Assembly: GCA_039820405.1 (NCBI GenBank)
Contig: JBCBQC010000003.1
Span: 1-64,000 of the forward strand
DNA from: CALLVY01 sp937899855
GTDB lineage: Bacteria > Bacteroidota > Bacteroidia > Chitinophagales > Saprospiraceae
DNA: 64,000 bases
Direction: 5' to 3'
Shown here piece after piece: positions 62,404 to 64,000 of this stretch (position 1 is its first letter; every line of letters starts with the position of its first letter). A program made the translations under genes and the position numbers. Under the pieces are notes generated by a model, which had not been told where the DNA came from, searched no databases, and worked only from the letters and a program-made list of their open reading frames with translations.

Positions 62404-63420
62404 TTAGCGTTTTTTCATCCAGTCGATAATATCGCCCACCGACTGGCTGGCAATTTCGGCGGGCAGGTCGACCCGTTCGCCCCGATCCATATCAATTCCG
62501 ACGGCCGAAGAGCCATCCTTGTACTGGAGTACCAGCAGGTTATTATTGCGTGCCGAGGCGGAAATCCGGGTGCTGATGGGCAGTGGCTGGTCGAAGAGGG
62601 GACTGAGGGTGATGGGATTTTCCTCAGCGTCATAATCAAAGTTGGAATAGACGGCCTGAAACACCCCGGGCTGTCTCTCGATGACGAAGAGCTGGTTCAT
62701 GATGCCCGTTTCGCGGTGTAGGTACTCGGCGAGGGGAATGACGGGTTCGATCTGTCGCTTGTTGGTGAGGTCAAAGGCGTAGGCACCGAATTCGGCGGCG
62801 TAGCCAAAGAGGTAGCGATCCCATACGGTCAGGCCCTGGGGCAGGCCCGAAGAGGCATCGGTCGCGCGGCGCTTACTGCGGTACTCAGGGCTCATGGGCA
62901 TCAGCATTTCGTTGCGCTGGAGGTCGTAGCAATACACAAAATCGGTACCCTGGGCGCAGATCACCTGATTGAGGGGTTCGTAGGTTTCGGGATAGAGGTA
63001 GTAGGGATAATCCGGGCTTTTGTTGATTGGCATGACGTGGTTGCCGATCAGGTCGCAGGTGAGGGTGTTGTAGATTTGGAAACTGCGGTAGCTCTCGGGG
63101 TAGCTTTGATCGTACAGTTCGGCCGTATCGGCTACCACGACGAGGAGTACTTCTTTTTCGGCAATCCAGAAGTCGCCATCTTCGAGGGCTTTACCGACCA
63201 GCTGACAATTGTGGGCCTCACGGACCGGGCGGCTCGCGGGAGCGGGGGTAGCTGGGGGTTCGGGGGTACTACTCGTAGCCGGGGCTTCGGTACCCGAGCC
63301 CGCCGTTTCGCCAATCGCCGCCCCTCCCGGATCACCACAGGCCGTAAAAAGCAGAAGCAATGACAGACTCGAAATCAGAGCGGACCGTTTGGTGGAACTA
63401 GCTGGATATAGTGGGATCAA
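62404..63420 (-). CDS. Lipoprotein of unknown function
   Basis: The frame has no ATG before the signal peptide; TTG at 63420 is the likely start (MIPLYPASSTKRS). 338 residues. The signal ends in lipobox LFTAC (Cys about 28), followed by a Gly/Ala/Pro/Thr-rich linker (about 30-65). The remaining 270 residues form strands with pairs such as NQVICAQGTDFVYCYDL and RYLFGYAAEFGAYAFDL, perhaps a beta-propeller. No family is recognised. It is divergent from the second BlaI gene, and the first of the three operators lies 32 bp upstream of it, so it could be under the same repressor. Confidence 0.7.
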   Translation of the reverse strand: MIPLYPASSTKRSALISSLSLLLLFTACGDPGGAAIGETAGSGTEAPATSSTPEPPATPAPASRPVREAHNCQLVGKALEDGDFWIAEKEVLLVVVADTAELYDQSYPESYRSFQIYNTLTCDLIGNHVMPINKSPDYPYYLYPETYEPLNQVICAQGTDFVYCYDLQRNEMLMPMSPEYRSKRRATDASSGLPQGLTVWDRYLFGYAAEFGAYAFDLTNKRQIEPVIPLAEYLHRETGIMNQLFVIERQPGVFQAVYSNFDYDAEENPITLSPLFDQPLPISTRISASARNNNLLVLQYKDGSSAVGIDMDRGERVDLPAEIASQSVGDIIDWMKKR

Positions 63421-63451
63421 AATCTTAAAATTTTGTTAAATTTTTTTTAAT

Positions 63452-63525
63452 TACGAAAGTTATCGTAGTTCAAACTTGGAATTACGAAGGGATTCGTATA
63501 TAATTGCATTACGAAATCATTCGTA
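63452..63525. promoter_or_regulatory. Three BlaI operators in the divergent promoter
   Basis: Three 16-bp sites of the form TACGAA-N4-TTCGTA lie at 63452-63467 (one mismatch), 63483-63498 and 63510-63525 (both perfect). The middle copy fills the spacer between the -33 TTG (63476-63478) and the -7 element, and the last covers the likely transcription start. This is the layout of an autorepressor. Confidence 0.82.
63476..63506 (+). promoter_or_regulatory. Promoter of the second BlaI gene
   Basis: TTG (63476-63478), a 20-nt spacer and TATAATTG (63499-63506) match the Bacteroidota pattern at all but one fixed position. Start of transcription is expected near 63512, 35 nt before the ATG. Confidence 0.7.
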
Positions 63526-63547
63526 GATCATTTTACCGCCGCAAGAT

Positions 63548-63934
63548 ATGAGTCACAAAAAATTTCAGAAACCCACCGATGCCGAACTGGAGATCCTCCA
63601 GGTGCTCTGGGCCCACGGCCCCTCATCGGTCCGTTTTGTCAACGATCAGCTCAACGCGATCCGCAAGATTGGCTACACCACTACCCTCAAGGTGATGCAA
63701 ATCATGGTGGGTAAGGACCTGGTCAATCGCAACACGGATGCTCGGACCCACATTTACGAAGCAAATGTAAGCGAAGCGGAAACCCAAAGCAAGTTACTCG
63801 AAAACTTTCTGGACACCGCCTTCCGCGGCTCCGCTACCCGACTCGTAATGCAGGCCCTGGGCAATCACCAAACCTCCCGACAGGAACTGGCCGCCATCAA
63901 AAACCTCATTGAAAAAATCGAGAACCAAGAGTAA
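63548..63934 (+). CDS. BlaI/MecI/CopY-family transcriptional repressor (second copy)
   Basis: 128 residues. A winged helix (about 8-78) has DAELEILQVLWAHGPSSVR and TTTLKVMQIMVGKDLV. The tail (about 85-128) should dimerise. It differs clearly in sequence from the first BlaI protein, and its upstream palindromes are different too, so each repressor probably reads its own sites. It should repress itself and the following gene, probably an M56 peptidase cut off by the window edge. The intergenic gap to that gene is about 48 bp. Confidence 0.93.
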   Translation: MSHKKFQKPTDAELEILQVLWAHGPSSVRFVNDQLNAIRKIGYTTTLKVMQIMVGKDLVNRNTDARTHIYEANVSEAETQSKLLENFLDTAFRGSATRLVMQALGNHQTSRQELAAIKNLIEKIENQE

Positions 63935-63982
63935 ATAAGTTTGTGAAGCCCCCGGGCTTCCTCATCTCGCAAAGTATCACTC

Positions 63983-64000
63983 ATGACTTTCATCCAAAAC
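63983..64000 (+). CDS. Start of a gene cut by the window edge (probable M56 partner)
   Basis: ATG ACT TTC ATC at 63983 opens a frame that runs off the window after six codons. BlaI genes are normally followed by an M56 protease gene, and the distance fits. The sequence alone is too short to prove it. Confidence 0.4.

Overview
The window is GC-rich, densely coded DNA from a member of the Bacteroidota, most likely Saprospirales/Lewinellaceae-like. That placement rests on several kinds of evidence. There are type IX secretion (T9SS) sorting domains of both types, a PorP/SprF-type membrane protein and a gliding-motility-associated C-terminal domain. There are LytTR and 'Reg_prop' two-component proteins and head-GIN, DUF3570-like and M56/TonB proteins. 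Promoters match the Bacteroidota pattern TTG-N20-TAnnTTTG. Genus-level placement is inference. No tRNA, rRNA, insertion sequence, prophage or CRISPR array was seen.

Region 1 (about 0.35-26.2 kb, all minus strand) is one long exopolysaccharide/surface block. Read 5' to 3' it holds an APH-like kinase, a Wza-type exporter, a Wzc-type chain-length regulator/tyrosine kinase, a Wzx-like flippase, a GT4 glycosyltransferase, a Wzy-like polymerase, a nucleotidyltransferase-like/thymidylate-kinase-like fusion, a hexapeptide acetyltransferase and two more GT4 enzymes. These are followed by a 2155-residue T9SS adhesin with seven FG-GAP repeats, a WecA/MraY-type initiating transferase, a DUF1972 glycosyltransferase, an NHL-propeller protein with a type B T9SS domain, and its probable partner, a PorP/SprF-thrombospondin-3-OmpA fusion. 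The block ends at a strong terminator. Several genes overlap by ATGA, so translation is coupled.

Region 2 (26.3-36.2 kb) has an ABC transporter pair, an SPFH/Band 7 lipoprotein, a small L,D-transpeptidase without a signal peptide, and a three-gene sensory set: a propeller LytS-type kinase, a TPR HisKA-type kinase and a LytTR regulator.

Region 3 (36.3-43.1 kb, plus strand) is a glycogen-linked group: a glycogen-binding-domain esterase, leucyl aminopeptidase, glgA, glgC and an ATP-grasp ligase, closed by a perfect hairpin. A head-GIN protein and acylphosphatase follow.

Region 4 (44.3-47.5 kb, minus strand) is the most unusual part. A compact operon encodes an ATP-grasp ligase, a class I glutamine amidotransferase with an intact Cys/His/Glu set, and a second, divergent ATP-grasp-like protein. 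It looks like an amide-forming pathway of unknown product, and a fourth ligase-type protein lies nearby in region 3.

Region 5 (47.8-64 kb) holds hydrolases, Xaa-Pro aminopeptidase, SGNH-like and outer-membrane beta-barrel proteins, and a Sfp-type phosphopantetheinyl transferase. It also has two separate BlaI-type repressor systems, each preceded by its own palindromic operators placed on the promoter. The first controls an M56 peptidase with two TonB-like domains and, unusually, a T9SS sorting domain. Next to it a perfect promoter and a strong terminator bracket about 370 nt with no convincing gene, a candidate small RNA. The right edge cuts into the probable M56 partner of the second BlaI gene.
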